From Ralstonia pickettii (GTDB lineage: Bacteria > Pseudomonadota > Gammaproteobacteria > Burkholderiales > Burkholderiaceae): a stretch of 64,000 nt of DNA. The position numbers were made by a program, and so were the translations under genes. Location of the stretch: the NCBI RefSeq assembly GCF_016466415.2, contig NZ_CP066771.1:682001-746000 (forward strand). Direction: 5' to 3'. Shown in pieces: positions 18,136 to 28,085 of the stretch (positions are counted from its first letter, which is position 1; every line of letters begins with the position of its first letter). The notes below the pieces were generated by a model. The model searched no databases. It saw only the letters and a program-made list of their open reading frames with translations, and was not told the DNA's origin.

Positions 18136-19383
18136 TCAGCCGTAGACCGGGAACTGCTTGGTCAGCTCAGCCACCTTGGCGCGCACGGCGGCGATGTTGG
18201 CCTCGTCGTGCGGGTTGTCCAGCACATCGGCGATCAGGTGGGCGACCTTCACGGCCTCGGCTTCCTTGAAGCCACGCGTGGTCATGGCGGGCGAACCCAG
18301 GCGCACGCCCGACGTCACGAACGGCTTTTCCGGGTCATTCGGAATGGCGTTCTTGTTGACCGTGATGTGTGCATCACCCAGTACCTTTTCGGCTTCCTTG
18401 CCGGTGATCTTCTTGGCGCGCAGGTCGACCAGCATCACGTGGCTTTCGGTGCGGCCGGAGACGATACGCAGGCCGCGGGCCATCAGCGTTTCGGCCATGG
18501 CTGCCGCGTTCTTCACCACCTGTTGCTGGTAAGCCTTGAACTCGGGCGACAGTGCTTCCTTGAACGCCACCGCCTTGCCGGCAATCACGTGCATTAGCGG
18601 GCCGCCCTGGATACCCGGGAAGATCGCCGAGTTGATGGCCTTCTCGTGTTCGGCCTTCATCAGGATCACGCCGCCGCGCGGGCCGCGCAGGCTCTTGTGC
18701 GTGGTGGTCGTTACAAAGTCAGCGTGCGGCACCGGGTTCGGGTACACACCGGCGGCGATCAGGCCGGCGTAGTGGGCCATGTCCACCATAAAGTACGCAC
18801 CAATCGACTTGGCGATCTTGCCGATGCGTTCGAAATCGATGCGCAGCGCAAATGCCGATGCGCCGGCAATGATCAGCTTCGGCTTCTTCTCCTGTGCCAG
18901 GGCTTCCAGCGCGTCGTAATCGATGTCTTCCTGAGCGTTCAGGCCGTAGCTGACCACGTTGAACCACTTGCCGCTCATGTTGAGCGCCATGCCGTGCGTC
19001 AGATGGCCGCCTTCAGCCAGGCTCATGCCCATGATCGTGTCACCCGGCTTGAGCACGGCGAAGAACACGCCCTGGTTGGCCTGCGAGCCCGAGTTCGGCT
19101 GCACGTTGGCGGCTTCGGCCCCAAAGAGCTGCTTCACGCGGTCGATGGCGAGCTGTTCCACCACGTCCACGTATTCGCAACCGCCGTAGTAACGCTTGCC
19201 GGGGTAGCCCTCGGCGTACTTGTTGGTCAGTTGCGAGCCCTGCGCGGCCATCACGGCCGGGGAGGTGTAGTTCTCGGAGGCAATCAACTCGATGTGGTCT
19301 TCCTGACGCTGATTTTCCTTCTGGATGGCGGCAAAGATTTCGGGATCGATCTGGTCGATCGTATAGCGGCTGCGTTCGAACAT
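18136..19383 (-). CDS. glyA: Serine hydroxymethyltransferase
   Basis: 415 residues, PLP-dependent, interconverting serine and glycine with tetrahydrofolate. Seen: [28 protein letters not shown], the PLP lysine K230 in [14 protein letters not shown], and [14 protein letters not shown] near the end. Start ATG 19383 ([17 protein letters not shown]); an in-frame ATG 21 codons upstream would add a non-family extension. It is followed by a terminator hairpin and nrdR. Confidence 0.97.
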   Translation of the reverse strand: MFERSRYTIDQIDPEIFAAIQKENQRQEDHIELIASENYTSPAVMAAQGSQLTNKYAEGYPGKRYYGGCEYVDVVEQLAIDRVKQLFGAEAANVQPNSGSQANQGVFFAVLKPGDTIMGMSLAEGGHLTHGMALNMSGKWFNVVSYGLNAQEDIDYDALEALAQEKKPKLIIAGASAFALRIDFERIGKIAKSIGAYFMVDMAHYAGLIAAGVYPNPVPHADFVTTTTHKSLRGPRGGVILMKAEHEKAINSAIFPGIQGGPLMHVIAGKAVAFKEALSPEFKAYQQQVVKNAAAMAETLMARGLRIVSGRTESHVMLVDLRAKKITGKEAEKVLGDAHITVNKNAIPNDPEKPFVTSGVRLGSPAMTTRGFKEAEAVKVAHLIADVLDNPHDEANIAAVRAKVAELTKQFPVYG

Positions 19384-19784
19384 GGCGAGTGTCTGGTCTG
19401 AAACGAAACGGAAATGGCGGAGATCGGGCGAGGCGTGGGGAAACATGCGCGCGGCTTGAACGACTGCGCTCGGCGTTGGCCGATTGCAGAGGTGTCCGAG
19501 TCACCCTGTGCTTCCCATTCGCTGCCCAGGCGAGCGGCAGGCGCCATTGTGCATGACGCCAGAAACCTTGCGCTTCCTCGTGGTCGCTGCCCACATGTCG
19601 AAGCCGCTCAAAGCAGCTTCAGGATTCGCCAGTCGCGCAAGGTGGAATGGTTGCTCGCGAGTGTACGACAGCGCCATGGCCGCCGCAAGAAGCGGGCGCG
19701 CAGACACGCACATTGCGGTGCAATAGGGCACAAGGCTTCAGGTAAACTCTGATCTTTCGCAATTTCAGGTCCGGAGACACTTCC
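19384..19784. other. Divergent intergenic region glyA / short-chain dehydrogenase
   Basis: No credible gene in these 401 bases, although both strands are open for 70-180 codons because of high GC. Both flanking promoters should lie here, but no consensus -35/-10 pair stands out and I recognise no riboswitch. CCGGAG at 19772-19777 is the ribosome-binding site of the dehydrogenase. Confidence 0.4.
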
Positions 19785-20537
19785 ATGATCGTATTCGTGA
19801 CCGGCGCAACGGCCGGGTTCGGCGCGGCCATCGCGCGGCGTTTCGTGCGAGAAGGCCATCGTGTGATTGCGGCAGGCCGCCGCCAGGACCGCCTCGACGC
19901 GCTCAAGGCCGAATTGGGCGACGCCGTGCTGCCGTTCGTGCTGGACGTGCTGGATGCCGACGCCGTTGCGACCTTGCCGGGCTCCCTGCCCGAGGGTTGG
20001 CGCGAAGTCGATGTCCTGGTGAACAACGCCGGCCTGGCACTGGGCCTGGAACCCGCCCAGCGTGCCGACCTGACCGATTGGGACCGCATGATCGGCACCA
20101 ACTGCTCCGGGCTCGTGCATATGACGCGTGCGCTACTTCCCGCCATGGTGGAGCGCAATCGTGGTCACATCATCAACATTGGCTCGATCGCGGGGACGTA
20201 TCCGTATCCGGGCGGCAACGTGTATGGCGCCACCAAGGCGTTCGTCCGCCAGTTTTCGTTGAACTTGCGGGCAGACCTGACCGGCACGCGCGTACGCGTA
20301 TCGAACGTCGAGCCAGGGCTGTGCTCCGGCACGGAGTTTTCCAACGTGCGTTTCAAGGGCGACGATGCCCGTGTGGAGAAGGTTTACGAAGGCACGGAAG
20401 CCCTCACCGCCGACGACATCGCCGAAGCGGTCTACTGGATGGCGGCGCTGCCGGCGCACTTCAATGTCAACGCGATGGAGCTGATGCCCGTTTGCCAGTC
20501 ATTCTCGGCCACCAGCGTGACGCGAGGCATGGCCTGA
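19785..20537 (+). CDS. ydfG: Short-chain dehydrogenase/reductase of the YdfG type
   Basis: 250 residues with a classical SDR fold: NADP-binding TGATAGFG (6-13), NNAG (80-83) and the catalytic S134, Y147, K151 triad (GSIAG, YGATK). The sequence FVTGATAGFGAAIARRF and the C-terminal block VYWMAALPAHFNVNAMELMPV match YdfG, a NADP-dependent 3-hydroxy acid (malonic semialdehyde/serine) dehydrogenase. Arg31-Arg33 after the second strand favour NADP over NAD. It is monocistronic, 69 bp upstream of ybgC. Confidence 0.85.
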   Translation: MIVFVTGATAGFGAAIARRFVREGHRVIAAGRRQDRLDALKAELGDAVLPFVLDVLDADAVATLPGSLPEGWREVDVLVNNAGLALGLEPAQRADLTDWDRMIGTNCSGLVHMTRALLPAMVERNRGHIINIGSIAGTYPYPGGNVYGATKAFVRQFSLNLRADLTGTRVRVSNVEPGLCSGTEFSNVRFKGDDARVEKVYEGTEALTADDIAEAVYWMAALPAHFNVNAMELMPVCQSFSATSVTRGMA

Positions 20538-20606
20538 ATTCGAGCGCAAGGTCTCGGCCAGTCGGTGGATGTCTGGCCGTCATTTGCGTCTTGGTAAAAT
20601 TACCCA

Positions 20607-21011
20607 ATGTCTTCTTTTGACTGGAACCTGCGCGTGTATTGGGAAGATACCGACGCAGGCGGCGTCGTGTTTTACGCCAACTATTTGAAATTTTTCGAGC
20701 GCGCCCGCACCGAGTGGCTGCGCGCGCTTGGGGTCGATCAGCAGGTGCTGGCCGACACGACCGGAGCCATTTTCGTGGTGCGCAGCACTGCCGTGGATTA
20801 CCGCGCGCCGGCACGCCTGGACGACCTGCTTCAGATCCGTTCGCGTATGGAACGGGTCGGCCCCGCGTCGGTCCAATTCGCCCAAGAAGGCTGGCGCGGC
20901 GACGTTTTGCTCGCATCAGGCACGATTCGTGTTGGATGTGTCGACCGGCTCACTTTCCGGCCGACCCCGATTCCCGCTCCCGTACTCGCAACCATCAAAG
21001 CCGCCGCATGA
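20607..21011 (+). CDS. ybgC: Tol-Pal associated acyl-CoA thioesterase YbgC
   Basis: 134 residues, hot-dog fold. The motif YWEDTDAGGVVFYANYLKFFERARTEWLR is diagnostic of YbgC/4-hydroxybenzoyl-CoA thioesterases, with the catalytic Asp in DTDAGG. YbgC hydrolyses short-chain or phospholipid-linked acyl thioesters and is encoded at the head of tol-pal operons. Its stop overlaps the tolQ start (ATGA at 21008-21011). Confidence 0.95.
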   Translation: MSSFDWNLRVYWEDTDAGGVVFYANYLKFFERARTEWLRALGVDQQVLADTTGAIFVVRSTAVDYRAPARLDDLLQIRSRMERVGPASVQFAQEGWRGDVLLASGTIRVGCVDRLTFRPTPIPAPVLATIKAAA

Positions 21012-21700
21012 ATCCCGTCGAGGTCACACAAGATCTGTCGATCGTCTCGCTGGTGCTGCATGCCAGCCTCCTGGTCCAATTCGTCATGGGCCTCTTGCTG
21101 GTGATGTCGCTGTTCTCATGGACGTACATCTTCCGCAAAGCCTTTGCACTACGCGCAGCGCGCAGCCAGACCGAATCGTTCGAGCGCGATTTCTGGGCCG
21201 GCGGCGACTTGCAGGCGCTGTATCAGAGCGCTGCCAACAACCGCCACACCACCGGCGCGCTGGAACGTATCTTCGAAGCCGGCATGCGCGAATACCTGAA
21301 GGCGCGTGAGCTGCAGCGCGGCGGCGGCGATCCGAGCGCCATTCTCGATGCTTCGCGCCGTGCCATGCGCGCCGCCTACCAGCGCGAGATGGACTCGCTG
21401 GAGTCCCACCTGCCGTTCCTCGCGTCGGTCGGCTCGGTCAGTCCGTATATCGGCCTGTTCGGCACGGTCTGGGGGATCATGAACGCCTTCCGCGGCCTGT
21501 CCAACGTACAACAGGCGACCCTCTCGGCCGTAGCGCCCGGTATTGCCGAAGCGCTGGTCGCCACGGCCATCGGTCTGTTTGCGGCCATTCCGGCGGTGAT
21601 CGCCTACAACCGCTATGCCACCGAGATCGACCGCCTGGCCAACCGCTTCGAGAGCTTCATGGAAGAGTTCTCGAACATCCTCCAGCGCCAGACGCGCTAA
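21008..21700 (+). CDS. tolQ: Tol-Pal system proton channel subunit TolQ
   Basis: 230 residues of the MotA/TolQ/ExbB family with three membrane helices: near residues 14-36, and a pair in the C-terminal half covering PYIGLFGTVWGIMNAF and SAVAPGIAEALVATAIGLFAAIPAVIAYNR. Together with TolR it couples the proton-motive force to TolA for outer-membrane constriction during division. The start at 21008 overlaps the ybgC stop. Confidence 0.97.
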   Translation: MNPVEVTQDLSIVSLVLHASLLVQFVMGLLLVMSLFSWTYIFRKAFALRAARSQTESFERDFWAGGDLQALYQSAANNRHTTGALERIFEAGMREYLKARELQRGGGDPSAILDASRRAMRAAYQREMDSLESHLPFLASVGSVSPYIGLFGTVWGIMNAFRGLSNVQQATLSAVAPGIAEALVATAIGLFAAIPAVIAYNRYATEIDRLANRFESFMEEFSNILQRQTR

Positions 21701-21712
21701 GGAGTCGCGCTC

Positions 21713-22147
21713 ATGGCTACCATCCAGCGAACGCGCCGCGCCCGACGGGCCAAGGCCGACATCAACGTCGTTCCGTACATCGACGTGATGCTGGTGCTGC
21801 TGGTCATCTTCATGGTGGCGGCGCCCGTGGTGAACCCGGGCGTGGTCAATCTGCCATCGGTGGCAAACGCGACGCCGCAGCAGACGCAGCCGCCCATTGT
21901 GGTGACCATCAAGAGCGACGGCACGATCCTTGCTCGCATCAAGACCGGTTCCGGCGCCACCGAGCAGAAGCTCGCCAACAACAACGAGCTGCGCGCATTC
22001 GTGAAGCAGCGCACCGACGAAAACCCCGACCAGCCCGTCGTGATTGCCGCCGACAAGTCGGTCCAGTACGACCGCGTGCTGACCGTGATGAGCGTGCTCA
22101 AGGGCGATGGCGTGAAGCGCGTCGGCCTGATGGTGAAATCGTCATGA
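21713..22147 (+). CDS. tolR: Tol-Pal system protein TolR
   Basis: 144 residues. One N-terminal membrane helix carries the key Asp in NVVPYIDVMLVLLVIFMV, as in ExbD/TolR, followed by a periplasmic domain (VVIAADKSVQYDRVLTVMSVLKGDGVKRVGL). It completes the TolQ-TolR stator. It lies 12 bp after tolQ. Confidence 0.97.
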   Translation: MATIQRTRRARRAKADINVVPYIDVMLVLLVIFMVAAPVVNPGVVNLPSVANATPQQTQPPIVVTIKSDGTILARIKTGSGATEQKLANNNELRAFVKQRTDENPDQPVVIAADKSVQYDRVLTVMSVLKGDGVKRVGLMVKSS

Positions 22148-22184
22148 GCACGCTGAAGAATCCGGGCGAGGCAACCTGAACGTC

Positions 22185-23213
22185 ATGGCTACGACGTCGT
22201 TGCACCGTTACGAGCCTGTTCGCGAGCGCGGCACGCTGCGCGCGTTCGGGCTGGCGGTCCTGACACACGTTCTGCTGATCATCTTTCTGTACTTTGGCGT
22301 GCAGTGGCAGAGCAGTACCCCGCGCGGCGAGGAGGCTGAACTGTGGGACGAGGCGGCGGTTCAGCAGGCCGTGCAGCAGGCCGCGCCGGTGCCCGAGGTC
22401 AAGCCCGAACCGGTGATCAAGGCGCCGCCGGCCAAGGTGGAAGAGGAAGCGGATATCGCGCTGGAGCAGCAAAAGCGCAAGCGCGAACAGGAGGCTGCTG
22501 CCGCCCGTGAGGCCGAACTCGCTCGCCGCGCCGCAGAAGAACGGGCAGAAGCCCAGCGTCAAGCCCGTCTGAAGGAAGAGCAACAGGCGCGTCAGGCGGA
22601 ACTCCAACGGAAGGCCCTGGCCGAACAGCGGGCCAAGGAAAAGGCCGCTGAGAAGGCTGCCGCGGACGCAGCGCAGGCCCGCAAGAATGCACAGCTTCAA
22701 GCCCAGGCCGAAGCGAAGGCGAAGGCGGAAGCCGAGGCGAAGCAGAAGGAATTGAAGGCCAAGGCCGCCGCAGAAGCCAAGGCCAAGGCCGATGCCGAGC
22801 GTAAGGCAAGTGAATCGCGCGCCAACGCACAACGCCAGGCGCAGCTGGAACGGCTGCGTGCGATGGCCGGTGCGGGTGCGACGGGCACGGTGGCGGGTTC
22901 CGGTGGCGGTGTCGGCAATGCCCAGGGCACGGGCGGTACGGCGTCGGCCGGATACGCCGAGCGTGTGCGGGCCAAGGTCAAGCCGAACATCCTGTTCGAT
23001 CCGTCGGCCGTCAATGGCAACCCGTCTGCCGTCGTGTCGGTGCAGATGGCGCCGGACGGTTCGATCCTGTCCAAGCGCCTGACGAAATCGAGTGGCAACG
23101 GCGCCTATGACGAAGCCGTGATGCGCGCAGTTGAGCGCTCCGACCCGCTGCCGCGCGATACCAACGGCAAAGCGCCGTCGAGCGTCATCCTGACGTTCCG
23201 GCCGAAGGAATAA
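22185..23213 (+). CDS. tolA: Tol-Pal system protein TolA
   Basis: 342 residues: one N-terminal membrane anchor (about residues 22-42, AFGLAVLTHVLLIIFLYFGV), a long Ala/Lys/Glu/Gln-rich helical stalk (about 70-225), a Gly-rich hinge, and a C-terminal TonB-like domain (GYAERVRAKVKPNILF, ...VQMAPDGSILSKRLTKSSGN, AYDEAVMRAVERSDPLP). TolA spans the periplasm from TolQR to Pal/TolB. It follows tolR by 37 bp. Confidence 0.96.
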   Translation: MATTSLHRYEPVRERGTLRAFGLAVLTHVLLIIFLYFGVQWQSSTPRGEEAELWDEAAVQQAVQQAAPVPEVKPEPVIKAPPAKVEEEADIALEQQKRKREQEAAAAREAELARRAAEERAEAQRQARLKEEQQARQAELQRKALAEQRAKEKAAEKAAADAAQARKNAQLQAQAEAKAKAEAEAKQKELKAKAAAEAKAKADAERKASESRANAQRQAQLERLRAMAGAGATGTVAGSGGGVGNAQGTGGTASAGYAERVRAKVKPNILFDPSAVNGNPSAVVSVQMAPDGSILSKRLTKSSGNGAYDEAVMRAVERSDPLPRDTNGKAPSSVILTFRPKE

Positions 23214-23285
23214 CGGGCTAGCGCCACTCAAGGCAGCGCTGGCCGGCGTACTCGGATTCCGGATTTGATAGTAGGGAAGATGAAC

Positions 23286-24584
23286 ATGATGCGAACGATG
23301 TGGATCCCGATGTTCCGACGTGCAGCGCAGGCGCTTCTGCTGAGCGCAGCGTGCGCGGGCGTGGCCCATGCCCAGCTCAACGTGGAGATCTCGGGTGTCG
23401 GCGCCAGCCAATACCCGATTGCAATCGCCAACTTCCAGGGCGAAGCACAGGCTCCGCAAAACCTCTCCGCGATTGTCCGGGCGGACCTGGCGCGCAGCGG
23501 TCGTTTCTCGAACGTCGATGTGGCCGGGGCAGTCGTGCCGGAAAGCCCGGCGCCTGACCTGGGTGCCTGGAAAACCAAGGGCGCCGCAGCCTTCGTGGGC
23601 GGCACCGTGACGCGCAACGGCGACCGCTACGAGATTCGTTTCCGCCTGTACGACACCGCCAAGGGCGAAAGCCTGGGCGGCCTGTCGCTTACGCGTGGCC
23701 CTGGCCAACTGCGCCTGGCCGCGCATGAAATTGCCGATTACATCTACCAGAAGCTGATTGGCGAGCGCGGTGTTTTTGCAACGCGTCTGTCGTACGTGTC
23801 CAAGGTTGGCCGTCGCTTCCAACTGCAGATATCTGACTCGGATGGCGCCAACCCGCAGATCGCGTTGACGAGCAATGAGCCGATCATCTCGCCGTCGTGG
23901 TCGCCGGATGGCACCAAAGTCGCGTATGTGTCGTTCGAGAGCAAGAAGCCGGTGGTGTACGTGCATGACCTGGTGGCAGGCCGCCGTACGGTGATCTCGA
24001 ACCAGAAGGGCAACAACTCTGCGCCGGCCTGGTCGCCGGACGGCCGTCATGTGGCGGTGTCGCTCTCGCGCGATGGCAATACGCAAGTCTACCTGGTCAA
24101 CGCCGATGGCTCGGGCCTGCGCCGCCTGAGCCGCAGCAGCGCGATCGATACCGAACCGTCGTTTTCGCCGGATGGCCGGTACATCTATTTCACCAGCGAC
24201 CGCGGCGGTGCGCCGCAGATCTATCGCATGTCGGTTGACGGCGAAGAGGCGGGCGCTGCGCAACGCGTGACGTTCAAGGGCAACTACAACACGAGCCCGC
24301 GCGTGTCGCCGGACGGCAAGCTGCTGGCGTACATTTCGCGCGTGGGCGGTGCCTTCCGCCTGTACACGCAGGATTTGTCGAATGGCGATGTGAACGCGTT
24401 GACGGACACCTCTAACGATGAATCGCCGAGCTTTGCGGCCAACGGCAAGTTCATCCTGTATGCCACGCGCGTTGGCGGCAAATCGGTGTTGGCCGCTGTG
24501 TCCACCGATGGCCGCACGCGTCAGGTTCTTTCCCTCCAGGCCGGCGAAGTTCGTGAGCCGGCGTGGGGTCCTTTCATGCAATAA
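23286..24584 (+). CDS. tolB: Tol-Pal system periplasmic beta-propeller protein TolB
   Basis: 432 residues. A signal peptide (ending AGVAHA, cut before QLNVEI) is followed by an N-terminal alpha/beta domain and a six-bladed WD/PD40 propeller with repeated SPDG motifs ([48 protein letters not shown]). TolB binds Pal. Two in-frame ATGs lie at 23286 and 23289; 23286 is chosen because GGGAAG ends 6 bp before it. An ATG at 23280 sits on top of that site. Confidence 0.96.
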   Translation: MMRTMWIPMFRRAAQALLLSAACAGVAHAQLNVEISGVGASQYPIAIANFQGEAQAPQNLSAIVRADLARSGRFSNVDVAGAVVPESPAPDLGAWKTKGAAAFVGGTVTRNGDRYEIRFRLYDTAKGESLGGLSLTRGPGQLRLAAHEIADYIYQKLIGERGVFATRLSYVSKVGRRFQLQISDSDGANPQIALTSNEPIISPSWSPDGTKVAYVSFESKKPVVYVHDLVAGRRTVISNQKGNNSAPAWSPDGRHVAVSLSRDGNTQVYLVNADGSGLRRLSRSSAIDTEPSFSPDGRYIYFTSDRGGAPQIYRMSVDGEEAGAAQRVTFKGNYNTSPRVSPDGKLLAYISRVGGAFRLYTQDLSNGDVNALTDTSNDESPSFAANGKFILYATRVGGKSVLAAVSTDGRTRQVLSLQAGEVREPAWGPFMQ

Positions 24585-24613
24585 CGAAGCTGTTCCACTA
24601 GGAGAAATCGGAC

Positions 24614-25135
24614 ATGTCGAAGTCCCAAACCATGATCAAACTCGCAGCCATTGCCGCGCTGCTGGCCCTGGGCGCTTGCAGCTCGGGCGTGAAGCTGGAC
24701 GATACGGCCAAGAACGGTACGGGCGGTGCCGCCGGCACGGGTGCGGATGCCCGCACGGTGACCCCGGTGGACGTGGGCCGCGACGAACTGACCGACCCGA
24801 ACAGCCCGCTGGCCAAGCGCAGCATCTACTTCGATTTCGACAGCTACTCGGTCAAGCCGGAGTACCAAGGCTTGCTGGGTCAGCACTCGCGCTACCTGCA
24901 ATCGCACAATCAGCGCAAGGTCCTGATCCAGGGCAACACCGACGAGCGCGGCACCAGCGAATACAACCTCGCACTGGGCCAGAAGCGTGCCGAGGCCGTG
25001 CGTCGCGCCCTGTCGTCGATGGGCGTGCCTGACAGCCAGATGGAAGCCGTGAGCCTGGGCAAGGAAAAGCCGCAAGCGACCGGCCACGACGAAGACTCGT
25101 GGGCACAGAACCGCCGCGCCGACATCGTCTATTAA
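24614..25135 (+). CDS. pal: Peptidoglycan-associated lipoprotein Pal
   Basis: 173 residues. A lipoprotein signal ends in LALGAC with lipidated C22. The C-terminal OmpA-like domain has SIYFDFDSYSVKPEYQ, IQGNTDERGTSEYNLALGQKRAEAVRRAL and SLGKEKP, which bind diaminopimelate in peptidoglycan. Pal is the outer-membrane end of the Tol-Pal machine. AGGAGAA precedes the ATG. Confidence 0.97.
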   Translation: MSKSQTMIKLAAIAALLALGACSSGVKLDDTAKNGTGGAAGTGADARTVTPVDVGRDELTDPNSPLAKRSIYFDFDSYSVKPEYQGLLGQHSRYLQSHNQRKVLIQGNTDERGTSEYNLALGQKRAEAVRRALSSMGVPDSQMEAVSLGKEKPQATGHDEDSWAQNRRADIVY

Positions 25136-25203
25136 TCGGTACGGTTTGAAGTGGAACGCGCCGGCTGCGAGGTTGCGGCCGGCGTTCTTACGTTGGCAAT
25201 CAC

Positions 25204-25989
25204 ATGAATACGATGATGAAACAGCGCGCTTATGGGGCCATGCGTCGGGCCGTCCTGCTGGCGACGCTCGTCGCGGGTGGCGCCCTCACCATGGCCGGCC
25301 CGGCGGCAGCGGGGGTGTTTGACGACGATGAGGCGCGCCGCGCCATCATCGACATGCGCGACAAGTTCAACAACTTCCAGTCGACGGCTGCCCAGCGCAT
25401 CGATCAGAACAGCAAGAACCTGATCGACGCGCAAAACCAGATCGAGACACTCAAATCGGAAGTGGCGCGCCTGCGCGGGCAGAACGAAGTCCTGCAGAAC
25501 AGCGTCGATACGCTGACCAAGCAGCAAAAGGATTACTACGCCGACCTCGATGCGCGCCTGAAGAAGTTCGAGCCGCAGCAAGCCACGGTGGATGGCCGCG
25601 AAGGCATGGTCCAGCCGAACGAGAAGCCGGAATACGACGCTGCGCTCAAGGCGTTCCAGGGCGGGGACTTCAAGGGCGCAGGCAATCAGTTCTCGGCGTT
25701 CGTGAAGAAGTATCCCCAAAGCCCGTATCTGCCGCTCGCGCAGTTCTGGCTAGGCAACGCGCTCTATGCGCAGCGCGACTACAAGGGCTCGAGCTACGTG
25801 CTCGAGAACATGGCGCGCAGCAACCCGCAGCATCCGAAGGCGCCCGATGCGCTGCTGCAGGTGGCGACCAACCAGGGCGAGTCTGGCCAGAAGGCGGCCG
25901 CACGCAAGACGCTGGAATCGGTGGTCTCTCAGTATCCCGGCACCGAGCAGGCCAAGACGGCGCAAAGCCGTCTGAAGTCGATGCGCTGA
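25204..25989 (+). CDS. cpoB: Cell division coordinator CpoB (YbgF)
   Basis: 261 residues. Signal peptide up to about residue 36 (...MAGPAAAG), a coiled-coil trimerisation region (about residues 45-118, IDQNSKNLIDAQNQIETLKSEVARLRGQ), then TPR repeats with YDAALKAFQGGDFKGAGNQFSAFVKKYPQSPYLPLAQFWLGNALYAQRDYKGS. CpoB links Tol-Pal to PBP1B-LpoB during septation. It is the last gene of the operon. Confidence 0.95.
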   Translation: MNTMMKQRAYGAMRRAVLLATLVAGGALTMAGPAAAGVFDDDEARRAIIDMRDKFNNFQSTAAQRIDQNSKNLIDAQNQIETLKSEVARLRGQNEVLQNSVDTLTKQQKDYYADLDARLKKFEPQQATVDGREGMVQPNEKPEYDAALKAFQGGDFKGAGNQFSAFVKKYPQSPYLPLAQFWLGNALYAQRDYKGSSYVLENMARSNPQHPKAPDALLQVATNQGESGQKAAARKTLESVVSQYPGTEQAKTAQSRLKSMR

Positions 25990-26015
25990 TCGGCAGGCCG
26001 CTCGGCATGTAAACA

Positions 26016-26050
26016 AACGCCCGCCCGTGGCTGCACCGGCGGGCGTTTTT
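26016..26050 (+). terminator. Intrinsic terminator of the tol-pal operon
   Basis: AACGCCCGCC and GGCGGGCGTTTTTT form a strong stem with a 12-14 nt loop and six T residues, 27 bp after the cpoB stop. Confidence 0.9.
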
Positions 26051-26152
26051 TCATGGACCGCTGAATAGCGGGCATATGCCCGGTTGGGCGCGGGCAGGGC
26101 GGCGGCACGCTAAAATGCGGGCCTTCCCGATTTGCTTTGCAAGGCTTTACCC

Positions 26153-26827
26153 ATGAAAAAACGCGCCATCGTCCTGCTCTCCGGCGGGCTGGACTCTGCC
26201 ACCGTGCTCGCCATGGCCAATGCGGACGGTTTTGAGACTTACGCGCTGTCGATGCGCTACGGCCAGCGCCATTCGTCCGAGTTGGAAGCAGCCAAGAAAG
26301 TGGCGGCGGCGCTCGGCGCAGTGCGACATGAAATCGTCGATCTGGACTTGCGCAAGTTCGGGGGCTCCGCGTTGACGGACGATGCGCTCGACGTGCCGAC
26401 TGACGGCGCGCAGACGGGTATCCCGATCACGTATGTGCCGGCGCGCAACACGATCATGCTGTCGCTGGCGCTTGGCTGGGCCGAGGCGGTCGGCGCACGC
26501 GACCTATTCTTTGGCGCGAATGCCGTGGACTACTCCGGCTATCCGGATTGCCGCCCCGAATACGTTGCCGCTTACGAAACGCTCGCCAACCTGGCGACAA
26601 AGGCCGGTGTGGAAGGCGAGCGCATCCGAGTGAACGCACCCATCATCGACATGACCAAGGCGGAAATCATCCAGGCCGGTGTGCGGCTGGGCGTGGACTA
26701 CGGCCTGACCGTGTCGTGCTACAAGGCCGACGACGCCGGCCGCGCTTGCGGCGTGTGCGATTCGTGCCGCATCCGCAAGGCCGGCTTTGAAGCCGCGGGC
26801 GTGCCCGATCCCACCCGCTACGTCTGA
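26153..26827 (+). CDS. queC: 7-cyano-7-deazaguanine synthase QueC
   Basis: 224 residues. The N-terminal ATP-pyrophosphatase loop [11 protein letters not shown] and the C-terminal zinc site [20 protein letters not shown] identify QueC, which converts 7-carboxy-7-deazaguanine to preQ0 in queuosine synthesis. ATG 26153 ([15 protein letters not shown]) is the natural start. A TAAAAT -10-like box lies at 26111-26116. The next gene starts 6 bp after its stop. Confidence 0.96.
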   Translation: MKKRAIVLLSGGLDSATVLAMANADGFETYALSMRYGQRHSSELEAAKKVAAALGAVRHEIVDLDLRKFGGSALTDDALDVPTDGAQTGIPITYVPARNTIMLSLALGWAEAVGARDLFFGANAVDYSGYPDCRPEYVAAYETLANLATKAGVEGERIRVNAPIIDMTKAEIIQAGVRLGVDYGLTVSCYKADDAGRACGVCDSCRIRKAGFEAAGVPDPTRYV

Positions 26828-26833
26828 GGCACC

Positions 26834-27949
26834 ATGCCCGATATCGACCTCAACGTGTTGTCCCACACAGTGCTGTGGGGCACGTTTGTGCTGACGTTCG
26901 TGTTTGGCGCGATCCTTCAGCGCACGCACTTCTGCACGATGGGCGCGGTGTCCGATGTCGTCAACATCGGCGACTGGAATCGGCTGCGCATGTGGGCGCT
27001 GGCCATCGGCGTGGCCATGATCGGCACGGGATGCCTGAGCTGGCTTGGCCTGATCGATACGAGCAAGACGATCTACACGGCGAGCAAGCTGCTGTGGCTG
27101 TCGTCGCTGGTGGGCGGGCTGTTGTTCGGCTTCGGCATGGTGCTGGGCTCGGGGTGCGGCAGCAAGACGCTGGTGCGCATCGGCGGCGGCAATCTCAAGT
27201 CGGTCGTGGTGTTCGTGTTCCTGGGGCTTGCGGCGTACATGACGCTCAAGGGCGTGTTTGGCGTGGTGCGTGTGGCAACGGTGGACAGCGTAGCCGTTGC
27301 GTTGCCGACGTCGCAGGATCTGCCGAGCGTGCTGGGCCACGCGTTCTCCGGTGATGTGCGCATGCTGCGTCTGGTGCTGGCGCTGGGGATCGGCGGGGCG
27401 CTGTCGCTGTGGGCGCTGCTGGGGCGCGATTTCCGCACGGGCGACAACCTGCTGGGCGGCATCGGCGTCGGGCTCATCATCGTCGGCATGTGGTACGTAT
27501 CGGGGCATCTCGGTTACGTGCAGGAAGATCCGAACACGCTGCAGGAAGCGTTTGTGGCGACCAACAGCGGGCGCATGGAAGCGCTGAGCTTCGTGGCTCC
27601 GGTGTCGTACACGCTGGAGTGGCTGATGTTCTTCAGTGATACATCGAAGGTACTGACGGTCGGCATTGTGAGCGTGCTTGGCGTGATTGCAGGATCGGCA
27701 GCGGTGGCGCTGGCCACGCGCACGTTCCGCTGGGAGGGCTTTGCCAATGCCGAGGACACGGGCAACCACATCATTGGCGGCATCCTGATGGGCATTGGGG
27801 GCGTTACGGCGCTGGGTTGCACGATCGGGCAGGGGCTGTCGGGCGTGTCGACGCTGGCGATCGGTTCGTTCATCGCGCTGGCCGGCATCGTGATCGGTGC
27901 GGTGCTGGCGTTCCGCTACCAGATGTGGCGAATGGAGCAGCTCGTTTGA
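26834..27949 (+). CDS. YeeE/YedE-family membrane transporter (thiosulfate/sulfur uptake type)
   Basis: 371 residues with about nine hydrophobic helices. Family cysteine motifs are present: QRTHFCTMG, FGMVLGSGCGSKTLVRIGGGNLKS and GGVTALGCTIGQGLSG. YeeE (TsuA) uses such Cys-Gly motifs to pass thiosulfate through the inner membrane; whether this protein carries thiosulfate or another sulfur species is not known. It is 6 bp downstream of queC and probably co-transcribed with it. Confidence 0.87.
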   Translation: MPDIDLNVLSHTVLWGTFVLTFVFGAILQRTHFCTMGAVSDVVNIGDWNRLRMWALAIGVAMIGTGCLSWLGLIDTSKTIYTASKLLWLSSLVGGLLFGFGMVLGSGCGSKTLVRIGGGNLKSVVVFVFLGLAAYMTLKGVFGVVRVATVDSVAVALPTSQDLPSVLGHAFSGDVRMLRLVLALGIGGALSLWALLGRDFRTGDNLLGGIGVGLIIVGMWYVSGHLGYVQEDPNTLQEAFVATNSGRMEALSFVAPVSYTLEWLMFFSDTSKVLTVGIVSVLGVIAGSAAVALATRTFRWEGFANAEDTGNHIIGGILMGIGGVTALGCTIGQGLSGVSTLAIGSFIALAGIVIGAVLAFRYQMWRMEQLV

Positions 27950-27960
27950 TCTGGTGAGCG

Positions 27961-27990
27961 TTGACAGAATCGCAGATATCTTCCTATAAT
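27961..27990 (+). promoter_or_regulatory. Promoter of tRNA-Lys
   Basis: TTGACA (27961-27966) and TATAAT (27985-27990), both perfect consensus, 18 bp apart and ending 11 bp before the tRNA 5' end. Confidence 0.92.
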
Positions 27991-28001
27991 CGCGGTCTTT
28001 G

Positions 28002-28077
28002 GGGTCTTTAGCTCAGTCGGTAGAGCAGTAGACTTTTAATCTATTGGTCGCGGGTTCGAATCCCGCAGGACCCACCA
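28002..28077 (+). tRNA. tRNA-Lys (anticodon TTT)
   Basis: A 76-nt cloverleaf. The acceptor GGGTCTT pairs with AGGACCC; the anticodon loop CTTTTAA has TTT; the T arm is GCGGGTTCGAATCCCGC; and CCA is encoded. Its 3' part is the attachment site of the downstream element and is regenerated by the element's end, so the gene stays intact. Confidence 0.97.
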
Positions 28078-28079
28078 AA
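28032..28079 (+). repeat. attL: 48-bp direct repeat in the 3' half of tRNA-Lys
   Basis: This stretch runs from the anticodon loop to three bases past the encoded CC of the CCA end. It is identical to 42558-42605, including the AAA after CC. The flanking bases differ on both sides. The pair bounds a 14.5-kb integrated element. Confidence 0.95.
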
Positions 28080-28085
28080 TACCAT

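Noticed and set aside
22098-24581. 827-codon open frame on the minus strand across tolA and tolB
   Set aside because: It is antisense to two certain genes, has the Arg/His/Ala-rich composition of a high-GC shadow frame and no domain.
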